A DNA stretch of 12,034 nucleotides. It comes from Falsiroseomonas sp044341625 (lineage in GTDB: Bacteria; Pseudomonadota; Alphaproteobacteria; Acetobacterales; Acetobacteraceae). The position numbers were made by a program, and so were the translations under genes. The stretch spans positions 1 to 12,034 of the forward strand of contig JBIIRI010000107.1 in the NCBI GenBank assembly GCA_044341625.1, read 5' to 3'. The notes under the pieces are model-generated. The model worked only from the letters and a program-made list of their open reading frames with translations, was not told the DNA's origin and searched no databases. How positions within the stretch are numbered: position 1 is the stretch's first letter; each line of letters opens with the position of its first letter. Positions 1 to 6,250 of the stretch are shown piece by piece.

Positions 1-573
1 CTTCCCCCCTTCGACGAAGGCGCGCTGCTGCCCGAGACCTATGCCTATCAATGGGGCGACACCCGCGCCGCCATCGTCCGGCGCGCCGATGCCGCGATGG
101 ACGCGGCCCTGGCCGAGATCTGGGCCGCCCGCGCGCCCAACCTGCCGCTCCGCACCCCGCGGGAGGCGCTGGTGCTCGCCAGCATCGTGGAACGCGAGAC
201 GGGCAAGGCCGATGAACGCGCGCGGGTCGCGGGCGTCTTCATCAACCGGCTGCGCCGCAACATGCCGCTTCAATCGGACCCGACAGCGGCCTATGCGGCG
301 GCGGATGGGGGCGTGCTGGAGCGGCCGCTGACCCGCGCCGACCTCGACCGCGACCACCCCTTCAACACCTACCGCATCCGCGGCCTGCCGCCCGGCCCCA
401 TCGCGAGCCCAGGCCGCGACACGCTCCGCGCCGTGGTGCAGCCGGAGGCGACGGAATTCATCTTCTTCGTCGCCGACGGCAATGGCGGCCACGCCTTCGC
501 CCGCACGCTGGAGGAGCACAACCGCAACGTCGCGCGGTGGCGCGAGATCGAACGGGCACGGGGCCTCAGATGA
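1..573 (+). CDS. mltG: Endolytic murein transglycosylase MltG, 3' part
   Basis: MltG is an inner-membrane lytic transglycosylase that cleaves nascent peptidoglycan strands and so helps set glycan chain length. The reading frame is open from base 1, so the N-terminus, including the membrane anchor, lies outside the window. About 190 residues are visible; the E. coli protein is about 340. Family motifs seen are the EGxLLPETY stretch (visible residues 6-14) and ASIVERETG (visible residues 60-68), whose first Glu (codon 190-192) matches the catalytic Glu of the family. They are followed by VFINRL, the LQSDPT stretch and a YRIRGLPPGPIASPG segment. The TGA stop (571-573) overlaps the ATG of the next gene in an ATGA junction, suggesting translational coupling. 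In many alphaproteobacteria this gene sits between fabF and yicC. Confidence 0.95.
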   Translation, partial: LPPFDEGALLPETYAYQWGDTRAAIVRRADAAMDAALAEIWAARAPNLPLRTPREALVLASIVERETGKADERARVAGVFINRLRRNMPLQSDPTAAYAAADGGVLERPLTRADLDRDHPFNTYRIRGLPPGPIASPGRDTLRAVVQPEATEFIFFVADGNGGHAFARTLEEHNRNVARWREIERARGLR

Positions 574-1460
574 CGCTGACCGGTCCCGCGCTCTGGTGGC
601 GCCTGCTGGTCATCGGGGGGCTGTGGGGCTGTTCCTTCCCGCTGCTGCGCCTGGTCGCGACGGAGATGTCGCCCTTCGCGCTGGCCGCACTGCGCGGCGG
701 CTTCGCCGCGCTCGGCGTGCTGGCCTTCCTGCTGGTCACACGCCAATTCGGCGGCAAGCTGCAGCTGCGCCACTGGCTGGTGCTGGGGACGACGAATGGC
801 TGGCTGCCGAACCTGCTGACCGCCTTCGCGCTCCGCAGCATCGAATCCGCGCCGGCCGCGCTGATCCATGCCGCAACCCCCCTGATCGTCGCGCTGCTGG
901 CCGTGCCGCTGCTGCGGGAGGAAAGGGCGGGGCCGCGCGCGGTGGTCGGCCTGCTGGTGGGCTTCGGCGGCATCGCGCTGATCCTCGGCCCCGATGCCTT
1001 CGCCGGCCGCGCGAGCTTCCTGGGCGGGGTGCTGATCCTGCTCTCGGGCGTGTCCTATGCGCTGGGGACGATCTATGCGCGGCGGGTCCGGCCGGGGGCG
1101 CCGGCGCAGCTCGCGCTCGGGCAGCAATTGGTCTCGGGCGGGGTCGCGGCGCTGATCTCGGTGCCGCTGGCGCCGGCCGGGGCCTATGACCTGGGCTGGG
1201 AGATGTTCGCGATCATCGCGGTGCTCGGGCTCTTCGCCTCGGCGCTGCCGCTGACGATGTTCCTCTCGCTCCTGGCGCGGGCGCGGGTCACGGATGCCGC
1301 CATGGTCGGCTATCTGCAACCGCCCTTCGCCGCGGCGGCGGGGGCGGTGATGCTCGGCGAGTTTCCCTCCGCCCTCGTGCTGATCGGCGGCGGCATCGTG
1401 CTGGCGGGCGTGTGGCTCGGCACCACACGCCCGCCCGCCGCCGCGTCGCCTGGGCGATAG
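570..1460 (+). CDS. EamA/DMT-superfamily transporter
   Basis: Predicted inner-membrane permease of the drug/metabolite transporter superfamily, 296 residues, the usual length for a two-EamA-repeat protein. The sequence is almost wholly hydrophobic with about ten membrane segments. The first repeat starts with LLVIGGLWGCSFPLLRLVA (about residues 10-28), and the second begins about residue 150 at LGGVLILLSGVSYALGTIYARR. Near the C-terminus are the typical YLQPPFAAAAGAVMLGEFPS and GGGIVLAGVWL stretches (about residues 248-290). I chose ATG 570, which overlaps the mltG stop by four bases, over an in-frame GTG/ATG further into mltG. Substrates of this family (amino acids, metabolites, drugs) cannot be told from sequence. 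The gene is convergent with hsp20, with only three bases between stops. Confidence 0.9.
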   Translation: MTLTGPALWWRLLVIGGLWGCSFPLLRLVATEMSPFALAALRGGFAALGVLAFLLVTRQFGGKLQLRHWLVLGTTNGWLPNLLTAFALRSIESAPAALIHAATPLIVALLAVPLLREERAGPRAVVGLLVGFGGIALILGPDAFAGRASFLGGVLILLSGVSYALGTIYARRVRPGAPAQLALGQQLVSGGVAALISVPLAPAGAYDLGWEMFAIIAVLGLFASALPLTMFLSLLARARVTDAAMVGYLQPPFAAAAGAVMLGEFPSALVLIGGGIVLAGVWLGTTRPPAAASPGR

Positions 1461-1463
1461 CGC

Positions 1464-1964
1464 CTACGCCTTGATCTCGATCCGCTTCGCCTGCGGCCGC
1501 GCCTTGGCGGGGCGGGGGATGGAGATGGTCAGCACGCCCTTGTCGAAGCGTGCCTCCACCTTCTCGGCCTCCGCGTCGAAGGGCAGCGCGAAGCGGCGCA
1601 GATAGGTGCCGGACTGGCGCTCGATCAGGTGCCAGCGCTTGTCCTTGTCCTCCTCGCGCCGTTCGCTGCTGCGTTCAGCGCGCAGCGTCAGCACGCCGGC
1701 CTCGATCTCGATCGTGACGTCCTTGGGATCGATCCCCGGCAATTCGGCCGTGACTTCCAGCCCCTTGTCGGTCTCCGCCAGATCCACGCGCGGGCTCAGC
1801 ACGCCGGGGCCGGTGAAGGCGGCGGGCAGGCCCCAGGGGGAAGCCAGGCCGCCCATCACCTGGTCGAACAGCCGGTCCATCCCCCGCCGAAGCGAGGTGA
1901 AGGGATCGTTATCGCCGCGCGCGACCTCGGTAGCGCCGCCGCGGGTCGGTACATTGCCGCTCAT
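1464..1964 (-). CDS. Small heat shock protein, Hsp20/alpha-crystallin family
   Basis: ATP-independent cytoplasmic holdase chaperone, 166 residues, that binds unfolding proteins and forms large oligomers. The N-terminal arm contains DPFTSLRRGMDRLFDQVM (about 20-37), typical of proteobacterial Hsp20. The alpha-crystallin domain runs from PRVDLAET (58-65) through VTAELPGIDPKDV (71-83) and WHLIERQSGTYLRRFALP (111-128) to GVLTISIPRP (143-152). The C-terminal RIEIKA carries the I-x-I motif that docks neighbouring dimers. ATG at 1964-1962 follows an AGGAGG ribosome binding site at 1980-1975. The site lies inside an imperfect hairpin that may make translation heat-dependent (separate entry). The gene follows the SDR gene on the same strand after 67 bases and may share its transcript. 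Confidence 0.95.
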   Translation of the reverse strand: MSGNVPTRGGATEVARGDNDPFTSLRRGMDRLFDQVMGGLASPWGLPAAFTGPGVLSPRVDLAETDKGLEVTAELPGIDPKDVTIEIEAGVLTLRAERSSERREEDKDKRWHLIERQSGTYLRRFALPFDAEAEKVEARFDKGVLTISIPRPAKARPQAKRIEIKA

Positions 1965-1974
1965 GACCTTGGAT

Positions 1975-1992
1975 CCTCCTCTGTCGAGGGGG
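1975..1992 (-). promoter_or_regulatory. hsp20 ribosome binding site inside an imperfect hairpin (possible RNA thermometer)
   Basis: Read on the minus strand, CCCCCTC (1992-1986), loop GACA (1985-1982) and GAGGAGG (1981-1975) form a seven-pair stem with one C-A mismatch. It covers the whole Shine-Dalgarno AGGAGG, ten bases before the hsp20 ATG. ROSE-type thermometers with mismatched pairing over the Shine-Dalgarno are well known upstream of alphaproteobacterial hsp20 genes. I do not see the canonical ROSE U(U/C)GCU element, so this is a functional analogy only. Confidence 0.4.
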
Positions 1993-2031
1993 CGGAGCCT
2001 AGACGGCGCCGGGCGCGGGCGGTGATCGCAA

Positions 2032-2817
2032 TCAGTCGAGCGCCTGCTTCGCCGGCAGACGGTTGAACAGCGCGTTGCGCCAGGATGGCGGCATCCCGCC
2101 CGCGATGCGCGCCATCAGATAGAGCGGCAGCGGATAGGCGATCCGCACCGCCCCACCCGCCAGGCCACGCAGGGTGCGCGCGGCGGCGTCCTCCGCCGTC
2201 ATCAGGAAGGGCATCGGGAAGGGGTTCCGGGCCGTCATCGGCGTCCGGATATAGCCGGGGCAGACCGCATGCAGGCGGATGCCGCGGCGACGTTCCGTGG
2301 CATCCAGCGCCTCCGCCCAGCGCTGCACGGCGGATTTCGACGCGCAATAGGCCGGCGCGCCGGGTGCTGCGACGAAGGCGGCGATGGAGGCGATGACCGC
2401 CACCTGCCCGCGCAGGCCGCGCGCATCGGGCGGCTGCGCCGCCATCGCTTCGACCGCCGGGAGCGCGGTGTTCAGAACGCCGCCGAGATTGGTCGCGAAG
2501 ATGCGTGCCGCCTGCTCCGCCGGCTCCGTCGCCCCCCCCGTGCCGCCGGAGATGCCGGCATTGGCGATGACCAGATCAAGCCGCCCTGCCCCGCCGATCC
2601 AGCCCCGCATGGCCTCCGCATCCGTCACATCCAGCACGGCCGCGCGCACGGTCGCGCCCCGCGCCCGGCACGCGGCCGCCGCCTCCTCCAGCCGCGCCGG
2701 ATCGCGCCCCGAAAGGTGCAACGTGACGCCCGGCGCCGCGCAGGCCTCTGACAGCGCCCGCCCCAGGCCGGAGGATGCGCCGGTGACCAGCACGGAATTC
2801 CACGGCCACGCGCCCAT
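2032..2817 (-). CDS. SDR-family NAD(P)-dependent oxidoreductase
   Basis: Classical short-chain dehydrogenase/reductase of 261 residues. The Rossmann cofactor motif TGASSGLG is at 12-19, followed by SGRDPARL (36-43), where the arginine after strand 2 favours NADP(H). DVT (63-65), the NAG motif (86-88), structural Asn110, catalytic Ser144 and the YxxxK pair Tyr157/Lys161 (YCASK) are all present. CPGYIRTPM (186-194) forms the usual C-terminal loop. The hydrophobic stretch about 226-242 resembles membrane-associated or lipid-acting SDRs. I chose ATG 2817 because the Rossmann fold starts nine residues later; an in-frame ATG at 2835 is possible. The frame stays open far upstream but only as the shadow of yicC. 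The gene diverges from yicC with a 37-base gap and precedes hsp20. Substrate unknown. Confidence 0.9.
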   Translation of the reverse strand: MGAWPWNSVLVTGASSGLGRALSEACAAPGVTLHLSGRDPARLEEAAAACRARGATVRAAVLDVTDAEAMRGWIGGAGRLDLVIANAGISGGTGGATEPAEQAARIFATNLGGVLNTALPAVEAMAAQPPDARGLRGQVAVIASIAAFVAAPGAPAYCASKSAVQRWAEALDATERRRGIRLHAVCPGYIRTPMTARNPFPMPFLMTAEDAAARTLRGLAGGAVRIAYPLPLYLMARIAGGMPPSWRNALFNRLPAKQALD

Positions 2818-2854
2818 GCTTGCCCTCTCGCCCATCACGGGGGACAAGGCGCCC

Positions 2855-3769
2855 ATGACCAGCACCGCCCCCTCGCTTGTTTCCATGACCGGCTTCGCGC
2901 GCGAAAGCGGCGCGCTGCCGGACGGGACGTCCTTCGTCTGGGAAGTTCGCAGCGTCAACGGGCGCGGGCTCGATCTGCGGCTCAGGCTGCCGAATGGGCT
3001 GGATGCGATGGAATCGGGATTGCGCGAAGCCGCCGGCAAGCGTCTCAAGCGCGGGAATGTCTCCGCCACCCTCACCCTGAAGCGGGAGGAACGGGCACCC
3101 CGCCTGACGCCCGATCCCGCCGCGCTGGAACAGGCCATCGCGCTGGCGACCTCCGTCGCCCAGCGCCTAGGCGCGCCGCCGCCGCGGGCAGAAGCGATCC
3201 TGGCCCTGCCCGGCGTGCTGCGCGCCGAGTCCGTCGAACCCGATGAGGCGGCGGAGGACGCGAAGCGCGCCGCACTCGCGGCCGCCTTCGATGCGGCGCT
3301 GGTGGGCCTTGTCGCGTCGCGCGCGCGGGAAGGGGCGCAGCTTGCGACCATCCTCGGCGCGCTGCTCGATGAGATCGCCGCGCTGCGCGAGGCCGCCGCC
3401 GCCGAGGCCGCGCTGCAACCGGACGCGCAGCGCCAGCGCCTGATGGAGAATCTCGGCAAGCTACTGGGCGAGGCCGATGCCCGCGCCCGCATCCCGGAAG
3501 AGCGGCTCGCGCAGGAAGTCGCGCTGCTGGCGCAGCGTTCCGATGTGCGGGAGGAGTTGGACCGGCTTTCGGCCCATGTCACGGAAGCGCGGCGGCTGTT
3601 GGGCGCGAATGACGCAGTGGGGCGGAAGCTGGAATTCCTCACGCAGGAATTCGTGCGGGAAGCCAATACGCTCTGCTCGAAATCCGCCAGCGTCGGGCTG
3701 ACGCGGCTCGGGCTCGAGCTGAAGGCGGCGATCGAGCGGCTGCGCGAACAGGCGGCGAATGTGGAATGA
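2855..3769 (+). CDS. yicC: YicC/YloC family endoribonuclease
   Basis: Homologue of E. coli YicC and B. subtilis YloC, reported to be endoribonucleases that act on RNA including small RNAs. It has 304 residues from ATG 2855 against about 290 usual; ATG 2885 would give 294 and begin at the conserved SMTGFAR. I prefer 2855 because a GGGGGACAAGG purine run sits upstream of it. N-terminal domain: SMTGFAR (10-16), then VRSVNGRGLDLRLRLP (31-46). C-terminal DUF1732 domain: LGKLLGEADARARIPEERLAQEVALLAQRSDV, REELDRL, EFLTQEFVREANTLCSKS, and the ending LELKAAIERLREQAANVE. It is followed by gmk, as is common across proteobacteria, here after a hairpin-filled 145-base spacer. Confidence 0.93.
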   Translation: MTSTAPSLVSMTGFARESGALPDGTSFVWEVRSVNGRGLDLRLRLPNGLDAMESGLREAAGKRLKRGNVSATLTLKREERAPRLTPDPAALEQAIALATSVAQRLGAPPPRAEAILALPGVLRAESVEPDEAAEDAKRAALAAAFDAALVGLVASRAREGAQLATILGALLDEIAALREAAAAEAALQPDAQRQRLMENLGKLLGEADARARIPEERLAQEVALLAQRSDVREELDRLSAHVTEARRLLGANDAVGRKLEFLTQEFVREANTLCSKSASVGLTRLGLELKAAIERLREQAANVE

Positions 3770-3795
3770 CCAACAACACACGAAGTTCCGACCTG

Positions 3796-3907
3796 CGCCC
3801 CGAAGGGGCGAGCGGCCGAATGGCCGCCGCCGCCGGTGCGGCGAAGCCAAGCCGCGCGGATGCGCGGCGCCCGGCGTTTGAGGGGCACGAAGGTGAAACC
3901 TTCGTGC
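3796..3907. repeat. Cluster of five consecutive perfect hairpins in the yicC-gmk spacer
   Basis: Five inverted repeats follow one another: CGCCCC/GGGGCG (3796-3801, 3805-3810, loop GAA); GCGGCC/GGCCGC (3812-3817, 3822-3827, loop GAAT); CGCCGC/GCGGCG (3828-3833, 3838-3843, loop CGGT); GCCGCGC/GCGCGGC (3851-3857, 3862-3868, loop GGAT); GCACGAAGGT/ACCTTCGTGC (3885-3894, 3898-3907, loop GAA). All stems are perfect and fill most of the 145-base spacer. The sequence CACGAAG occurs at both edges (3779-3785 and 3887-3893). None is followed by a T-run, so they are not classical terminators. They may be an intergenic palindromic element or a structured gmk leader. Confidence 0.75.
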
Positions 3908-3914
3908 GCTTGGC

Positions 3915-4547
3915 ATGAGTGAACAGTTGAACCGCCGAGGCGTCTGCCTGGTGCTGTCCTCGGCGCCGGGTGTGGGCAAGACCAGCGTATCCCGCGCGGT
4001 GCTGGAGATGGAGCCGGAACTCGCGCTGTCCATCAGCGCCACCACCCGCCCCCGCCGGCCCGGCGAGTTGGACGGCGTGCATTACTTCTTCAAGACGCAG
4101 CCCGACTTCGACGCGATGGCGGAAGGCGGGGAGCTGCTGGAATATGCGCGCTTCCTGGACCGCAGCTACGGCACGCCGCGCGCGCCGGTGGAAGCCGCGC
4201 TGGAGGCCGGGCGCGACGTGCTGTTCGACATAGAATGGCAGGGCCACCGGCAATTGCGCGGCAAGCTGCCGGGCGATGTGGTGGGCATCCATCTGCTGCC
4301 GCCGTCGCTGGCCGAATTGGAACGCCGCCTGCGCGGCCGCGCGCAGGAAAGCGAGGCGGAGATCGCACGCCGCCTGGACATCGCGCGGCAGGAAATCGCC
4401 CATTGGTCGGATTTCGACCATGTGCTGGTGAACCGCGATTTCGACCGCACAGTGGCGGAGGTCCGCGCCATCCTGCACGCCGCCCGCAGCACCCGCGGGC
4501 GCCAGCCCTGGCTGCCGGGCTTCGTCGCCGATCTGCTGAAGCCCTGA
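3915..4547 (+). CDS. gmk: Guanylate kinase
   Basis: Phosphorylates GMP to GDP with ATP in the cytoplasm, an essential step of GTP/dGTP synthesis and GMP recycling. It has 210 residues, the normal length. The P-loop is at 16-23 (S-A-P-G-V-G-K-T), an unusual form compared with the common S-P-S-G-A-G-K-T/S; Lys22 and Thr23 are kept. GMP-site residues visible by alignment are Ser41, Arg45 and Arg48 in SATTRPRRPGE, Tyr57 in VHYFF, Glu76 in ELLEYA and Tyr85 in YGTPRAPVE. DIEWQG and the arginines of the lid (ERRLRGR, ARRLDIARQE) follow. ATG 3915 has no exposed Shine-Dalgarno; the only AAGGTG-like run lies in the hairpin that ends seven bases upstream. An AEC permease gene follows after three bases. 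Confidence 0.95.
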   Translation: MSEQLNRRGVCLVLSSAPGVGKTSVSRAVLEMEPELALSISATTRPRRPGELDGVHYFFKTQPDFDAMAEGGELLEYARFLDRSYGTPRAPVEAALEAGRDVLFDIEWQGHRQLRGKLPGDVVGIHLLPPSLAELERRLRGRAQESEAEIARRLDIARQEIAHWSDFDHVLVNRDFDRTVAEVRAILHAARSTRGRQPWLPGFVADLLKP

Positions 4548-4550
4548 CGC

Positions 4551-5483
4551 ATGGGCGGCGTGGTCGAGGTCGTCGCACCGGTCTTCGTGCTGATCGGGCT
4601 CGGCTACGGCGCGGCGCGGCTGCGCTATGTGGACGAGGCCGGCTTCAAGGCGCTGGCGCTGTTCGTCTTCGCCCTCGCGGCACCCGCGCTGCTGTTCTCC
4701 GGCGGCACGCGCCAGCATGAAGGCGGCGCGGGCGCGGCGCTGGCGCTGCTGCCGGCCTCCGTCATCATCTACTGGATCGCGCTGGCCGCCGCGCGCCGCT
4801 TCCTCGGGCTGACGCTGGCGGAAGCCGCGCTGTTCGCGCTGGCCTGCGTCTTCGGCAATTCGGTGATGATGGGCATCCCGATCATCTACGCCGCCTATGG
4901 CGATCCGGGCGTGCCGCCGATGCTCGCGATCCTGGCGTTGCAGACCATGATCCTGCTCGGCATGGCGACGATCGTGACGGAGGTCGGGCTGAACGCCGCC
5001 GCACCCTGGCGGCGCGTGCTGTGGGCGACGCTCGTCGGCATCGGGCGCAACCCCGTGGTGCTGTCCGTGGTCGCCGCACTGCTGTGGAGCCTGTTCGGCC
5101 TGCCGGTGCCGGCCGTGCTGCGGCGGTTCCTGGATCTGCTGGGCGGGGCGTCTCCGCCGGTTGCGCTATTCTGCCTTGGCGGGTCGCTCTACGGGCTTTC
5201 GGTCGCGGCCATATGGCGGGAGACGCTGGCGATTGCGGTGGTGAAGCTGCTCGCTTTGCCAGCGCTGGTCTGGGTCTTCGCGATGCTGCTGGGCCTGACA
5301 CCGGTCGAGACGGCGGTGGCGGTGACCATCGCGGCGCTGCCGACCGGCGCCAACGCCTTCATCCTGGCGCGGCGCTATGCGACGGGGGCGGACAGGTCGG
5401 GCAGCGCGGTGGTGCTGACCACCTCCATCTCCGTCCTGACGCTGTCGGCCCTGATCGGCCATTTCCGCGGGACGTTGCCGTAA
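4551..5483 (+). CDS. AEC (auxin efflux carrier) family transporter
   Basis: Inner-membrane permease of the AEC family, 310 residues, matching the family's usual size. It starts with VVAPVFVLIGLGYGAARLRYVDEAGF (about 6-31), the usual first helix plus short loop. It continues with FALAAPALLFSG (42-53), FGNSVMMGIPIIYAAYG (about 101-117) with the conserved Asn-Pro helix break, and GIGRNPVVLSVVAALLWSLFGLP (about 163-185). Later come SPPVALFCLGGSLYGL (about 201-216) and PTGANAFILARRY (about 264-276). About ten membrane segments are predicted. Bacterial members export or import dicarboxylates, malonate or amino acids; the substrate is not predictable. ATG 4551 lies three bases after the gmk stop and has no good ribosome binding site, so translation is probably coupled to gmk. 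It is convergent with the phosphatase gene across seven bases. Confidence 0.9.
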   Translation: MGGVVEVVAPVFVLIGLGYGAARLRYVDEAGFKALALFVFALAAPALLFSGGTRQHEGGAGAALALLPASVIIYWIALAAARRFLGLTLAEAALFALACVFGNSVMMGIPIIYAAYGDPGVPPMLAILALQTMILLGMATIVTEVGLNAAAPWRRVLWATLVGIGRNPVVLSVVAALLWSLFGLPVPAVLRRFLDLLGGASPPVALFCLGGSLYGLSVAAIWRETLAIAVVKLLALPALVWVFAMLLGLTPVETAVAVTIAALPTGANAFILARRYATGADRSGSAVVLTTSISVLTLSALIGHFRGTLP

Positions 5484-5490
5484 GGCACGC

Positions 5491-6156
5491 CTACTCGCGG
5501 CGCAGCACCCCATCCACGATGCGGTCCGCCCAGGCCTTGCTCCGAAACCGCGCGCGCAGCGCGTCCTCGTCGTAATCCTGGCGCAGCCAGTCGAGGAACG
5601 GCTTGGCGCCGTGGCGGGCCTGAAAGCCAGCGTAGTCCTGGAAGAAGGCGTCGAGGATTCCGGTCTTGCTCGCTGAAAGATGCCCGAAGCGCCAATGCAA
5701 CTGGTCGATCGCCGCCTCCACCGGGCGGCCCTGCAGCAGCAGCCAGATGCCGGCGACCAGCCCGGTGCGGTCGGCGCCCGATTTGCAATGGATCAGCACC
5801 GGCTCCGGCACGTCGGCGAACAGCGCAACCAGCCGCTCGATCCGGTCCTTGTGCGGCGCGCCGCGGCTTTCGAAGGGCGCATCGGCATGCACCAGGCCCA
5901 GATCCCGCGCCCGCGCCCGCCCTAGCACGTCGGACCCGCAGATCGCGCGGTTGCCGCGCAGGTTGATCACGCTCCGCAGCCCGTGCCGCGCCTTGGCCTG
6001 GGACAGTTGCCACGGCAGGGGATGGTTGGACCGATACAGCCGCCCCGGCTCCACCGCGCTCCAGTTGCGCCAGGAGATCCGGAGGACCGCATGGTCCACC
6101 AGCAGGCTGTTCAGCCAGGCGCCGCGACGGCCAGAGGGTGTGGCGAGGGTTTGCAC
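5491..6156 (-). CDS. Tyrosine/dual-specificity phosphatase-like protein with HCKSGADRTG active site
   Basis: Cysteine-based phosphatase of 221 residues. The signature HCxxGxxRTG is seen at 123-132, with nucleophile Cys124 and phosphate-binding Arg130; this is the C-x5-R loop of PTP/DSP enzymes. Preceding blocks fit the fold: RLYRSNHPLP (39-48), GLRSVINLRGNR (59-70) and the segment HADAPFESRG (90-99), where Asp92 could be the general acid. The C-terminal part is helical, rich in aromatic and charged residues. The start is GTG (6156-6154) with a weak purine run upstream; an internal GTG around 6099 is the alternative. No signal peptide is seen, so it is probably cytoplasmic. It lies 94 bases after the Bug-type gene on the same strand. 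Whether it acts on protein, inositol phosphates or another phosphoester cannot be told. Confidence 0.82.
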   Translation of the reverse strand: MQTLATPSGRRGAWLNSLLVDHAVLRISWRNWSAVEPGRLYRSNHPLPWQLSQAKARHGLRSVINLRGNRAICGSDVLGRARARDLGLVHADAPFESRGAPHKDRIERLVALFADVPEPVLIHCKSGADRTGLVAGIWLLLQGRPVEAAIDQLHWRFGHLSASKTGILDAFFQDYAGFQARHGAKPFLDWLRQDYDEDALRARFRSKAWADRIVDGVLRRE

Positions 6157-6211
6157 GGCCCCGATATGGCTGGCCCCGCGCCGGAAGGCCAGCGGGGGGT
6201 GGGGCTACCCA

Positions 6212-6237
6212 GCCCCTCTCCCGTACTGGAGAGGGGC
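6212..6237 (-). terminator. Strong hairpin after the tricarboxylate receptor gene
   Basis: GCCCCTCTCC (6212-6221) and GGAGAGGGGC (6228-6237) form a perfect ten-pair stem around a six-base loop, 13 bases past the TAA of the receptor gene on the minus strand. There is no T-run, so it may act as a factor-dependent terminator or an mRNA 3' stabiliser. A second seven-pair dyad (GCTGGCC 6169-6175 and GGCCAGC 6187-6193) lies between it and the phosphatase start. The sequence resembles the CTCTCCC...GGGAGAG intergenic repeats common in proteobacteria. Confidence 0.5.
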
Positions 6238-6250
6238 CGGGACAAGCCCT

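Noticed and set aside
1993..2031. Heat-shock sigma factor (RpoH) promoter before hsp20
   Set aside because: No CTTG-type -35 with a proper -10 could be found in the 67-base gap, so no promoter is claimed.
2818..3888. N-terminal extension of the SDR frame up to 3888
   Set aside because: The extension is Ser/Arg-rich and antisense to yicC; the Rossmann fold begins normally right after ATG 2817.
3770..3914. tRNA or known riboswitch in the yicC-gmk spacer
   Set aside because: The series of short independent hairpins does not fold as a cloverleaf and lacks T-loop or CCA features; no riboswitch consensus was recognised.
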